In this document: positions 14,747-22,280 of the stretch, piece by piece | Numbering within the stretch: position 1 is the first letter of the stretch | How the letters are laid out: every line of letters begins with the position of its first letter | DNA from: an uncultured Aquincola sp. | GTDB taxonomy: Bacteria; Pseudomonadota; Gammaproteobacteria; Burkholderiales; Burkholderiaceae | DNA: 32,845 nucleotides | Direction: 5' to 3' | NCBI GenBank assembly: GCA_937883885.1 | Contig: CAKZXL010000370.1 | Span: 1-32,845 of the forward strand | Notes under the pieces: generated by a model | The model's input: only the letters and a program-made list of their open reading frames with translations | The model's database searches: none | What the model was told of the DNA's origin: nothing | Program-made: the position numbers and the translations under genes

Positions 14747-15276
14747 CCCTCGCCACGCAGACGGCCGCGGTCGCGCCGCCACCGTCACCGCAGCCGCTCG
14801 CCGCGCTCGACAGCCGCGTGCCGCTCACGCGCGTATCGCTCGCCTACATCGCGCAGCGCATCAATCTCTATCTGCGCTTCGGCCATCCGGCGCGCACCGT
14901 ACAGCTCGACCGCTGGCGGCGCTGCGCCGTGTTCCTGCCGGCCGCGATCTTTTGTCGTATCCGCTGGGAGTCGAACGACTACGGCACCGTGCGCTGGCAG
15001 CTCATGGTGCTGCAAGCCTGCACGCCACTCGACGCTATGCAGAGCATTCCTAGTGTGCGTCCCGGCGCACGCCTGCTGCTGCACGCCGAAGGCGAACGGA
15101 AAGTGCGCGCGGTGCTCGCGCAGATCGACACCATCGAGGCTCTGAACCTCGACCCTGCCGACGTATCGCCCGCGTACTGGCGCACGCTGGGCAACCGCCT
15201 GGCCGCGCGCCTGCCGTTGCCGGACTACACCCGCGAACGGCACGCCGCCTTCCTGGCCGGGAGGAACCTGCAATGA
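14743..15276 (+). CDS. DUF2840 family protein
   Basis: A 177-residue protein of the DUF2840 family. The typical stretch VSLAYIAQRINLYLRFG, the RCAVFLPAAIFCRIRWESNDYGTVRWQLMVLQA core and the C-terminal LPDYTRERHAAFLAGR are all visible. It occurs regularly between the small parA partner and traF in Tn4371-type elements. Its role is unknown; the context suggests transfer or relaxosome support. Both ends overlap the neighbours by four bases (ATGA at 14743 and 15273), so it is translated as part of the operon. No signal peptide or clear membrane segment. Confidence 0.87.
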   Translation: MTLATQTAAVAPPPSPQPLAALDSRVPLTRVSLAYIAQRINLYLRFGHPARTVQLDRWRRCAVFLPAAIFCRIRWESNDYGTVRWQLMVLQACTPLDAMQSIPSVRPGARLLLHAEGERKVRAVLAQIDTIEALNLDPADVSPAYWRTLGNRLAARLPLPDYTRERHAAFLAGRNLQ

Positions 15277-15824
15277 CCACCGCGACCGCAACCCTTCCTC
15301 GCGCGCGTATCGTCCTGGCTGCACTCACTGCCTGCGGCCTCGCTGCGCTGGCCTGGGCAGCCTTCGTGCAACCGTCGGCGCGCATCGTCTACAACCCGTC
15401 CGACAGCGTGCCGGTCGGCTGGTATCGCATCGACTCTGCCGACTCGCTGCCCCGTCCGTTGTCCGTGGGCAGCATCGTGCTGACCACCTTGCCGGCGGAT
15501 GCCGCCGCGCTGGCCGCGCAGCGCGGCTACCTGCCGTCGCACATTCCGCTGCTCAAACGTGTCGGCGCGGTCGCGCCACAACACGTCTGCATCGTCAATG
15601 GCATCGTGCGCATCGACGGCGTGCCGGTGGCCGCCGTGCTGCGCGCCGACCGCTGGGGCCGGTCGCTGTCATCCTGGCCGCAGTGCGGGCCGCTCGCCCA
15701 AGGCGAACTGTTCCTGCTCAGCGCCACCAATCCGGCATCGTTCGACAGCCGTTACTTCGGTCCCGTCAGCGCATCCGCCGTGATCGGCGTGGCGCGACCG
15801 ATCTGCCTGGAGACACGCCCATGA
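15273..15824 (+). CDS. traF: TraF-type S26 signal peptidase (pilin maturation)
   Basis: A 183-residue inner-membrane serine peptidase of the S26 family, TraF branch. One N-terminal membrane anchor (about 11-31) precedes the catalytic serine S45 in NPSDSVPVGWYR; the Lys base is K95 in PLLKRVGA, and the terminal SFDSRYFGPV (D158, S159, R160) is the conserved box E. In IncP-like systems TraF processes and cyclises the TrbC pilin; the trb genes are expected beyond the right edge. It overlaps both neighbours by four bases. Length and active-site residues are normal, so it should be functional. Confidence 0.93.
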   Translation: MTTATATLPRARIVLAALTACGLAALAWAAFVQPSARIVYNPSDSVPVGWYRIDSADSLPRPLSVGSIVLTTLPADAAALAAQRGYLPSHIPLLKRVGAVAPQHVCIVNGIVRIDGVPVAAVLRADRWGRSLSSWPQCGPLAQGELFLLSATNPASFDSRYFGPVSASAVIGVARPICLETRP

Positions 15825-16228
15825 CCTTGCACAACCGCCTGTCGTCCGACAGGCAGCCTTCGTGTTCATGCCGGTGCGGCGCGCGTGCATTCGCACCGCG
15901 CCTCGCCCGGCATTCCCCTGTGCAGACCGCTTGCCCCGAGCGCGCCATGCCGCAGGTATGGCTGGCGCTCGCCGGCGGCCGGGCTGCGCCTTGCGCAGCG
16001 TCGCCGGGGCATCGCACCCCCGTGCCGTCAGGCCGGGGGAAGATGCAGGGCAAGATTGAAGGGTGCGGCACCACGGTGCGCACAAAGCCAGTCTGCACGT
16101 GGGGTTGGCGCGGCACGCGCCTTATCGCGGCACCGTGCCGCGAACAGAGCCAAAGCCGCGTGGGCATTGGCGAAACTACGTGCATCGCGCCCTCTGGCGC
16201 GCTGGACTGCGCCGGAGTCGCCGCATGA
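15821..16228 (+). CDS. Possible 135-residue protein between traF and the relaxase
   Basis: The frame starts in an ATGA overlap with the traF stop (15821) and ends in an ATGA overlap with the relaxase start (16225-16228), which supports real translation. The product is rich in Cys, Arg, Pro and Ala, has no recognised domain, and its composition looks poor for a folded protein. The DNA carries several inverted repeats and is also the best place for oriT. It may be a real small transfer protein, or a spacer kept open to couple relaxase translation. I cannot separate these. Confidence 0.4.
   Translation: MTLHNRLSSDRQPSCSCRCGARAFAPRLARHSPVQTACPERAMPQVWLALAGGRAAPCAASPGHRTPVPSGRGKMQGKIEGCGTTVRTKPVCTWGWRGTRLIAAPCREQSQSRVGIGETTCIAPSGALDCAGVAA
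15838..15898. repeat. Two inverted repeats downstream of traF
   Basis: A perfect hairpin GCCTGTC-GTCC-GACAGGC lies at about 15838-15855. CGGTGCG (15872-15878) is matched by CGCACCG (15892-15898) with a 13-base spacer. They may be parts of oriT or transcription-attenuating hairpins. Confidence 0.4.
16107..16142. other. Paired perfect inverted repeats, candidate oriT region
   Basis: GGCGCG-GCA-CGCGCC (16107-16121) and CGCGGCAC-C-GTGCCGCG (16126-16142) lie side by side about 85 bases before the relaxase start. Inverted repeats next to a relaxase gene are the usual hallmark of a transfer origin, but no nic consensus is recognised here. Confidence 0.4.
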
Positions 16229-18183
16229 CCCGGCGCAGCGACGACGACGCCGACCGCTTCCGTCTTCGTCCCGGCGCGCCGAAAAAACGTGGCGATGCCT
16301 TCGTGTCCAAGGTGCTGCGCCAGGCCAGCAAGGTGGCCAATGCGACCGGCGGCAAGCGCGGCAAAGCGCCCGGCTCGCGGCTGGGGCGCGGCCACGTCGC
16401 CGCGCGCTTCACCGGCCAGTCGCTCTCCGCGAACGCACGCCGCGCCACCGTCAAGGTGCGGCTGGTGTATCTCAAGCAGGCCGGCGCGCGTTCGACCATC
16501 ACGCACCTGCGCTACATCGAGCGCGAAGGCGTCGGCCGCGACGGCGAGCCGGGGCAGGCATACAGCGCAACGACCGACGACGCAGACCTGACCGCCTTCG
16601 AGGAACGCGGCCGCGACGACCGACACCAGTTCCGCTTCATCGTCTCGCCGGAAGATGCCGCCGAACTGGACGACCTGCGGCGCTACACCCGCGACCTGAT
16701 GACGCGCATGGAAGCCGACCTGGGCACGCGGCTGGAATGGGTGGCGGTCGATCACTGGAACACCGACAACCCGCACACCCACATCGTGCTGCGCGGCAAG
16801 GACGACACCGGCAAAGACCTCATCATCTCGCAGGACTACATCACGCGCGGCATGCGTGAGCGCGCCGCCGGACTCGCCACCGAATGGCTGGGGCTGCGCA
16901 CCGAGCTGGAGATCCAGCGCGCCATGCAGCGCGAGGTGGAGCAAGAGCGGTGGACCGGACTGGATCGCAGCTTGCAGCGCGAGGCCGTGGACGGTCTGGT
17001 GCATGTCGAACGCTTCAACGAACCCCGGCTGCAACGCCAGCGCCTTCTGCTGGTCGGTCGCCTGCAACGCTTGCAGCGCATGGGGTTGGCCACCGAAACG
17101 CAGCCCGGCGTATGGGCCGTTCACACCGAGGCCGAGCCGACCTTGCGCGCGATGGGCGAGCGCGGCGACATCATCCGCACCCTACAGCGGGCGATGGGTG
17201 GCACGCAGCGCGAGCTGACAGTGTTCGAGCCGGGAGAGAACGCGCGCCCGATCATTGGCCGGGTCGCCGCCAAGGGCCTCGCGGACGAGCTGTACGACAA
17301 AGGCTACCTGGTGCTCGACGGCATCGACGGCAAGGCGCACTACGTCGCGCTGCCGGCCAGGACCGAGCTGGAGCAATACCCGGCTGGCGCGGTGGTGGAA
17401 GTCAAAGGTTCGGCTGGCGTGCGCGCGGCGGACAGGACCATCGCCGCGCTGGCCACCGATGGCCTGTACCGCACCGATCATCACGTGACCATTGCCAAGG
17501 CGCAGGCCGTGCCCGGCCGCGACCCCGCCGATGTGGTGGCGACCCATGTCCGTCGGCTGGAAGCCCTGCGCCACGCTGGCATCGTCGAGCGCTTGGGCGA
17601 AGGTGTCTGGCAAGTACCGGCCGACCTGCCCGAGCAGGGCCGGCGGTACGACGCGCAGCGCGCCGGCGGCGTGGCGGTGGAGCTGAAATCCCACCTGTCC
17701 ATCGAGCGGCAGGCCCGTGTGATCGGCGCCACCTGGCTGGACCAGCAGTTGATTGGCGGTGGTCGGGGCATCGGCGAGTCTGGCTTTGGCGGCGAGGTCA
17801 AGAATGCGCTGCAACAGCGTGCTGACTTTCTCGAAGAACAGGGGCTGGCCGAGCGGCGCGGCCAGCGCGTCATTCTCGCTCGCAAGCTGCTGGCGACACT
17901 GCGCGGGCGTGAGGTATCCGTTGCCGCCGAGGGAGTCGCGGCGGAGACCGGTCTGGAGCATCGCCTGATAAAGGAGGGCCAACGCGCCAGCGGCATCTAC
18001 CGGCGCAACATCATGCTTGCCAGCGGACGCTATGCGATGCTCGATGACGGCAAGCACTTCAGTCTGGTGCCCTGGAAGCCGGTGATCGAGCGGCGCCTTG
18101 GCCAGCAGATGTCTGCCGTCATGCAAGGCGGCGCGGTGTCCTGGCAGATCGGGCGGCAGCGGGGGCCATCTATCAGTTACTAA
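16225..18183 (+). CDS. DUF3363/VirD2-like conjugative relaxase
   Basis: A 652-residue relaxase. The N-terminal part (about 60-230) is the nuclease domain: VKVRLVYLKQ, STITHLRYIEREG and the metal-binding histidine motif DHWNTDNPHTHIVLRG (H177, H184, H186). The long C-terminal DUF3363 region continues to the end. It would nick at oriT, stay bound to the 5' end and be handed to the TraG coupling protein. The basic N-terminus (KKRGDAFVSKVLRQ, GKRGKAPGSRLGRG) fits DNA binding. The start overlaps the previous frame by four bases. The last 16 codons are repeated, diverged, at 20559-20603 beyond the chromate genes. Confidence 0.92.
   Translation: MTRRSDDDADRFRLRPGAPKKRGDAFVSKVLRQASKVANATGGKRGKAPGSRLGRGHVAARFTGQSLSANARRATVKVRLVYLKQAGARSTITHLRYIEREGVGRDGEPGQAYSATTDDADLTAFEERGRDDRHQFRFIVSPEDAAELDDLRRYTRDLMTRMEADLGTRLEWVAVDHWNTDNPHTHIVLRGKDDTGKDLIISQDYITRGMRERAAGLATEWLGLRTELEIQRAMQREVEQERWTGLDRSLQREAVDGLVHVERFNEPRLQRQRLLLVGRLQRLQRMGLATETQPGVWAVHTEAEPTLRAMGERGDIIRTLQRAMGGTQRELTVFEPGENARPIIGRVAAKGLADELYDKGYLVLDGIDGKAHYVALPARTELEQYPAGAVVEVKGSAGVRAADRTIAALATDGLYRTDHHVTIAKAQAVPGRDPADVVATHVRRLEALRHAGIVERLGEGVWQVPADLPEQGRRYDAQRAGGVAVELKSHLSIERQARVIGATWLDQQLIGGGRGIGESGFGGEVKNALQQRADFLEEQGLAERRGQRVILARKLLATLRGREVSVAAEGVAAETGLEHRLIKEGQRASGIYRRNIMLASGRYAMLDDGKHFSLVPWKPVIERRLGQQMSAVMQGGAVSWQIGRQRGPSISY
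18136..18183 (+). repeat. Direct repeat copy 1: relaxase 3' end
   Basis: Encodes VSWQIGRQRGPSISY and stop. It matches 20559-20603 closely over 30 bases, then diverges. It borders the chromate module on its left. Confidence 0.85.
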
Positions 18184-18198
18184 GGCCCTTTCCAGCCC

Positions 18199-19557
18199 TC
18201 ACAGAATCAGGGTTTTGAGCAGCAGTCCCGTGACGGCGCTGGCGGCAATAACCTGGATGACGCTGCGTTTGAAGCGGAACAGAGCTATGGCCGCTCCCAG
18301 CGTGATCAGCGCCGATACCCAGTCGAAGCGCCCGACCAGGCCCTCGGGCCACAGCACGTGATAGGCGAAGAACACGGCCAGATTCAGAATCACACCGACG
18401 ACGGCTGACGTGATGGCGGTCAACGGCGCCGTGAACCGTAGATTGCCGTGGGTCGATTCGACGAGTGGTCCGCCGGCGAGAATGAAGATGAAAGAAGGCA
18501 GGAAGGTGAACCAAGTCACCAACGCTGCCGCGACGGCACCGGCGACGAACAGCAGGTCGGGGCCGAACAGCGCCTGCACATAGGCGCCCACGAAGGCGAC
18601 GAACGCCACCACCATGATCAGTGGCCCCGGATTGGCTTCGCCGAGTGCCAGGCCGTCGATCATCTGTGTCGGGGTGAGCCAGGCATAGTGGCCAACCGCG
18701 CCTTGATAAATGTAGGGCAGTACCGCATAGGCGCCGCCGAAGGTCAGCAAAGCCGCCTTGGTGAAGAACCATCCCATCTGCGTCAGGCTGTGATCCCAAC
18801 CGTAACCTGCCGTCAGCAGCGCCATGGGAATCAACCACAGGAAAAAGCCGGCAACGGCTACGCGCAGCAGGCCGGACCAGCGGAACCGGGCGTGCTCGGG
18901 CGTCGGCGTATCGTCATCAATCAGTGCTGGACCGTAGGACTTGTCCGCTGCGGCATGACCACCACCCGCCCTGAACGCGTGCGGGGCAATGCGCCCGCCG
19001 ATGTAGCCGATCAGTGCGGCGCCGGCAACGATATAGGGGAAAGGCACGTTCAGCGCGAAAATCGCCACGAAAGCGGCGGCAGCAATGGCCCACATCACGC
19101 TGCTCTTGAGTGCCCGCGAGCCGATGCGATGCACGGCCTGCACCACGACCGCCGTGATGGCGGGCTTGATGCCGTAGAACAGCCCCGCCACCAGGGCCGT
19201 GTCGCCGAAGGCGATGTAGAGCCACGACAGCAGGATCAGAAAGCCCAGCCCCGGCAGCAGGAACAGGGTGCCGGCGACGATGCCGCCCCAGGTGCGGTGC
19301 ATGAGCCAGCCCATGTAGGTAGCCAACTGCTGCGCTTCCGGGCCCGGCAGCAGCATGCAGTAGTTAAGTGCGTGCAGGAAACGGCGTTCGCTGATCCAGC
19401 GGCGCTGTTCGACCAGTTCCCGGTGCATGAGGGCGATCTGTCCGGCGGGGCCGCCGAAGCCGATGAAACCGAGTTTCAGCCACAGGCGAAAGGCTTCCCA
19501 AAAACCAACCGGCGATGGAGCCGCCAATACGGCATCCTCCGTCAAACTTTTCGTCAC
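18199..19557 (-). CDS. chrA: Chromate efflux transporter ChrA
   Basis: A 452-residue inner-membrane protein of the long-chain CHR family with two homologous halves. The first half shows GFIGFGGPAGQIALMHRELVEQRRWISERRFLHALNYCMLLPGPEAQQLATYMGW. The second has MGWFFTKAALLTFGGAYAVLPY and the GEANPGPLIMVVAFVAF motif. ChrA exports chromate by the proton gradient. Start is GTG at 19557, overlapping the chrB stop by four bases (GTGA), with AAGGAG ten bases upstream inside chrB, so the two genes are coupled. Length is normal. The C-terminus runs to within 15 bases of the relaxase stop on the opposite strand. Confidence 0.95.
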   Translation of the reverse strand: MTKSLTEDAVLAAPSPVGFWEAFRLWLKLGFIGFGGPAGQIALMHRELVEQRRWISERRFLHALNYCMLLPGPEAQQLATYMGWLMHRTWGGIVAGTLFLLPGLGFLILLSWLYIAFGDTALVAGLFYGIKPAITAVVVQAVHRIGSRALKSSVMWAIAAAAFVAIFALNVPFPYIVAGAALIGYIGGRIAPHAFRAGGGHAAADKSYGPALIDDDTPTPEHARFRWSGLLRVAVAGFFLWLIPMALLTAGYGWDHSLTQMGWFFTKAALLTFGGAYAVLPYIYQGAVGHYAWLTPTQMIDGLALGEANPGPLIMVVAFVAFVGAYVQALFGPDLLFVAGAVAAALVTWFTFLPSFIFILAGGPLVESTHGNLRFTAPLTAITSAVVGVILNLAVFFAYHVLWPEGLVGRFDWVSALITLGAAIALFRFKRSVIQVIAASAVTGLLLKTLIL

Positions 19558-20492
19558 GTTATGGTTGCTCCTTTGTCGAAGCTGGCGAGCAACCCGTCGA
19601 AGACAGCGGATGCGGCAGTCAGCAGTGAATCGTCTTGGGTGAGGGTTTCGCGCAGCCCGGCGAGCACGCTCTCGATGCCGACCGCCTCTGGCGGCTGGAT
19701 GCCACCGACATCGAGGTAATGCACCAGCAAGCCAAGCCGTGCGATGGCGGCCTGTTCCAGCCCGAAGCTGGCGGCCAGCACCTCGAAGGTGACGCGGCTA
19801 CCGACGTGGCTGAAGGTGGCGCCATCGAAATCGAAGCCCAGCGCGTCGGGCGGGCAGTCGTCGGGACTGTCCAGCCACAGAATCCGTGCCTGCGGGTCGA
19901 TGAAGCGGTGGATCAGCCAGGCGCTGGCCAGTCGATCCACCCACGGACGGCGCCGCGTTGCCCAGGTACGACCCTGATAGTCGGACAGATCCAGGCGCTC
20001 GATCACGCCGTCCACCGCCTGCGGTTCGTCCGGGGACAAGGCCCGCGCACAGGCCAGTTCCAGTTCACGGAGAGCGGTATCCGTCTGCCGTTGCGCTTCA
20101 CCGGGGAAGAAGTCGATTTCGACCAGATTGGTGAAGGCCCTGCGCAGCTTGCGTACTTGTTTGAGCACGTCCTGCACGGTCTCGGCGGTCAGCGCCTCCC
20201 GTAATTGAGCCACCTCGGCCAACAGGGCGGTGAAGTCATCGCCGCGATCGAACAGGGCGACGAAGTTCGCACCCTTCGGCTCTTCGATGTGCAGCACATA
20301 GGCGCTTCCTCCACTCTCCCGCACCTCGGCCGCCAGTCCGTCCAGGGTGGCGCGGCAATCATCGCGTTCCGGCATCAGGTAGACGCCATCGCGCAGGACG
20401 GCAGCGCCAGATGCCTTGAGGGCACGCCAGACCCGTTGCCGGGCTGTGGCGTTTTCGGTGGGCAAGGATAGAACCAGGGTGATCATCTTCAT
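19554..20492 (-). CDS. chrB: Chromate resistance protein/regulator ChrB
   Basis: A 312-residue soluble ChrB. The N-terminal domain (about 1-150) has LVLSLPTENATARQRVWRALKASGAAVLRDGVYLMP, a winged-helix-like ChrB_N region. The C-terminal domain (about 175-305) has TWATRRRPWVDRLASAWLIHRFIDPQARILW and FDGATFSHVGSRVTFEVLAASFGL. ChrB is known from other bacteria as a chromate-responsive regulator of chrBA and enhances resistance. ATG at 20492 (or the in-frame ATG at 20486) has no clear ribosome site. A perfect 11-bp inverted repeat immediately upstream is the likely operator, perhaps for ChrB itself. Confidence 0.93.
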   Translation of the reverse strand: MKMITLVLSLPTENATARQRVWRALKASGAAVLRDGVYLMPERDDCRATLDGLAAEVRESGGSAYVLHIEEPKGANFVALFDRGDDFTALLAEVAQLREALTAETVQDVLKQVRKLRRAFTNLVEIDFFPGEAQRQTDTALRELELACARALSPDEPQAVDGVIERLDLSDYQGRTWATRRRPWVDRLASAWLIHRFIDPQARILWLDSPDDCPPDALGFDFDGATFSHVGSRVTFEVLAASFGLEQAAIARLGLLVHYLDVGGIQPPEAVGIESVLAGLRETLTQDDSLLTAASAVFDGLLASFDKGATIT

Positions 20493-20493
20493 G

Positions 20494-20531
20494 ATGTAGA
20501 TATTATCTCATTTATGAATGAATATCTACAT
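20494..20531. promoter_or_regulatory. Perfect 11-bp inverted repeat upstream of chrB, likely operator
   Basis: ATGTAGATATT (20494-20504) and AATATCTACAT (20521-20531) are exact inverse copies with a 16-base AT-rich spacer, one base before the chrB start. A -10-like GATAAT on the minus strand spans the left arm edge (20502-20507), so a bound regulator would block transcription of chrBA. Confidence 0.7.
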
Positions 20532-20558
20532 AAAAATGAGTTGAAGTGAGGGCCGGTA

Positions 20559-20603
20559 GTGTCCTGGCAGATCGGGTGGCAGCGGGGGGCCTCCATCGGT
20601 TGA
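20559..20603 (+). repeat. Direct repeat copy 2: orphan relaxase 3' end
   Basis: Read in the old relaxase frame it gives VSWQIGWQRGASIG and a stop, clearly related to the relaxase C-terminus at 18136-18183 but with differences. It has no upstream gene body; it is the scar of a second relaxase tail to the right of the chromate module. Confidence 0.85.
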
Positions 20604-20673
20604 ACCGTTCGCCGCAGGTCTGAGGTTCCGTCTCGGCACTGTCGAAGGCGTGCATCATAGACATCCTTGAGAT

Positions 20674-20709
20674 AAACCGATTGACGGTCGGTTTTTTAGC
20701 GGCGATACT
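20674..20709 (+). promoter_or_regulatory. Promoter and overlapping operator of the BlaI-like gene
   Basis: A sigma70-type promoter TTGACG (20681-20686), 17-base spacer, GATACT (20704-20709). Its -35 box lies in the centre of the inverted repeat AAACCGA (20674-20680) - seven bases - TCGGTTT (20688-20694). A repressor on this site would exclude RNA polymerase. The same repeat recurs before czcC. Confidence 0.7.
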
Positions 20710-20730
20710 TCAAGCCCTTAGCTACCAAAA

Positions 20731-21144
20731 TTGGGGTTCAATCGCTTGACCAACCCTAGTGTGCCGCCGCTGGGCGATCTGGAAATCGCCGTGCTCGAAG
20801 ACATCTGGCGCTTCGGTGCATCCGACGCTAAGACGGTTTACGCGCGCGTAGGGCGATCACGGTCGATCACATTGAACACCGTGCAGTCCACCTTGGAGCG
20901 TCTGTTTCGCAAGCGCATCCTGCAACGCGAGAAGATCAGTCACGCCTACGAGTACTCGGCCAAGCTGTCTCGTTCGGAACTGATTCACAAGATGGTGGAG
21001 TCCACGGTGCGCCGCGTTGCAGGCCCTCAGCCCGATGCGTTGCTGTCAGCTTTCGCCGATCTCGCTGCGCGAGCGGACGACGACCAGCTCAAGCGACTGG
21101 AGGAAATGATTGCGCGCCGTCGCGCCGAACTGGACGAGAATTGA
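20731..21144 (+). CDS. BlaI/MecI/CopY-family repressor
   Basis: A winged-helix protein of up to 137 residues. The family pattern is clear: PPLGDLEIAVLEDIWRFGASDAKTVYARV followed by ITLNTVQSTLERLFRKRILQREKISHAYEYSAKLSR, i.e. recognition helix and wing, then a C-terminal dimerisation helix pair (PDALLSAFADLAARADDDQLKRLEEMIARRRAEL). No ATG fits: TTG at 20731 or 20746 and GTG at 20761 are possible, the last being closest to the usual family length. BlaI-type repressors are inactivated by proteolysis through a membrane M56 protease, and such a gene follows three bases after the stop. Targets are probably its own promoter and the czc operon. Confidence 0.88.
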   Translation: MGFNRLTNPSVPPLGDLEIAVLEDIWRFGASDAKTVYARVGRSRSITLNTVQSTLERLFRKRILQREKISHAYEYSAKLSRSELIHKMVESTVRRVAGPQPDALLSAFADLAARADDDQLKRLEEMIARRRAELDEN

Positions 21145-21147
21145 TTG

Positions 21148-22140
21148 ATGAGCCATGGGCAGCTACTTCAATTTGCGCTGCTGGCCGGATTCGTTCTGGC
21201 GATCACGCTCAGCCTGCTGATTGCAGTTTGTGGGCGTCTATTGCGCCGTCGGCTGTCGAGCAAGACGCCTCCTCAGCGGGCGCGAATAACCTGGTGGATG
21301 CTGGTAACACCCGCACTGGCGGGTATTGCCTATGCGGCCATGACCGTCGCCATGCCATCGGTGTTCCATAACTCGGACCGATTGGCTGCGGCTTGTTACC
21401 AGCACTCGGGTTCGCTCTTGCATTTGTGCGTATGGCACCCGAGCGACAGTGGGCAAAGCCTCTTGTTATGGGGAGCACTGGCATTGCTGGCGGCGTATGC
21501 AGTTTGGCTGGCGGCGCGGGCGGCGTTGAGTCTTTGGCGTGCTCGACAAACCCTTGCAGCGATGCTGCGCTTGAGCTGGCGCCCCGGACATCCGGACAAA
21601 CTGCATGTGCTTGACGCCGATCAGCCCATGGCGCTGGCCTGCGGCATCGGGCGTGGCCATATTCTGCTTTCGACATCGTTGATGCAGCGGCTCGATGCAA
21701 CGCAGTTGCGCGTCGTGCTGGCGCATGAGCAGGCGCACATCGCCCATCGCGATGTCCTGTACCGCTTGATCGCCATCGTGCTATCGAGCATCCAGTTGCC
21801 GGGCACTCGCCGCCGGTTGTTGCGGGATCTGGAGCTTGCTCTGGAGCAGCGTTGCGACTTCGCCGCTGCCAGCGCGGTGGGCTGTCCGCTGGTGGTGGCC
21901 GAGACCATTGTCGCAGTGGAAAAGATATTTCGGAACCACGCCAGTGAACACAGACCGTTGTCGATGGCGTTTTTCTCCGACTTCGTTCCCGAGCGCGTCG
22001 AGGCATTGCTGGCGCCCGAGCACAGTGCGGTGTCGTACTTGGGGGCGTTTCTCGGTTTTTGTGTGCTGGTGTTTTGCAGCCTATCGACAGGCTGGCTGCA
22101 CGCCTTTACCGAATCACTCATTACCGTGCTGACAAGATAA
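21148..22140 (+). CDS. BlaR1-like M56 membrane metallopeptidase without sensor domain
   Basis: A 330-residue integral membrane protein of peptidase family M56. Two N-terminal membrane helices (about 6-28 and 48-68), a third near 105-128, the zinc motif HEQAH (H193, H197) in VVLAHEQAHIAHRD, a downstream Glu region ELALEQRCDFAAA, and a last helix near 295-315. The protein ends about ten residues after this helix, so the large extracellular penicillin-binding sensor of BlaR1 (about 600 residues in full) is absent. ATG at 21148 starts three bases after the repressor stop. By analogy it should cleave or trigger loss of the BlaI-like repressor when metal stress is sensed; the sensing part is not evident. 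Confidence 0.87.
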   Translation: MSHGQLLQFALLAGFVLAITLSLLIAVCGRLLRRRLSSKTPPQRARITWWMLVTPALAGIAYAAMTVAMPSVFHNSDRLAAACYQHSGSLLHLCVWHPSDSGQSLLLWGALALLAAYAVWLAARAALSLWRARQTLAAMLRLSWRPGHPDKLHVLDADQPMALACGIGRGHILLSTSLMQRLDATQLRVVLAHEQAHIAHRDVLYRLIAIVLSSIQLPGTRRRLLRDLELALEQRCDFAAASAVGCPLVVAETIVAVEKIFRNHASEHRPLSMAFFSDFVPERVEALLAPEHSAVSYLGAFLGFCVLVFCSLSTGWLHAFTESLITVLTR

Positions 22141-22142
22141 GC

Positions 22143-22173
22143 GGACATGATTGTTTGTGATGTTTTCATGTCC
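22143..22173. repeat. 8-bp inverted repeat after the M56 gene
   Basis: GGACATGA (22143-22150) and TCATGTCC (22166-22173) are exact inverse copies with a 15-base spacer. No T-run follows. It sits directly before the second AAACCGA operator and may be another regulator site or a weak transcript-end hairpin. Confidence 0.5.
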
Positions 22174-22174
22174 A

Positions 22175-22199
22175 AAAAACCGACTGATGATCGGTTTTT
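22175..22199. promoter_or_regulatory. Second AAACCGA-N7-TCGGTTT operator, upstream of czcC
   Basis: Arms AAAAACCGA (22175-22183) and TCGGTTTTT (22191-22199) with a seven-base spacer CTGATGA. The central 21 bases match the repeat at 20674-20694 in both arms and in spacing; the spacers are also similar (TTGACGG and CTGATGA). It lies about 80 bases before the czcC start. Confidence 0.7.
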
Positions 22200-22280
22200 C
22201 AGTGTTTCTACACGTGCATGGAGGCATCACCGTCGGCCGAATTTTTTTGTTCACTTATTGCTACTGTCGCGAGGGTTTTC

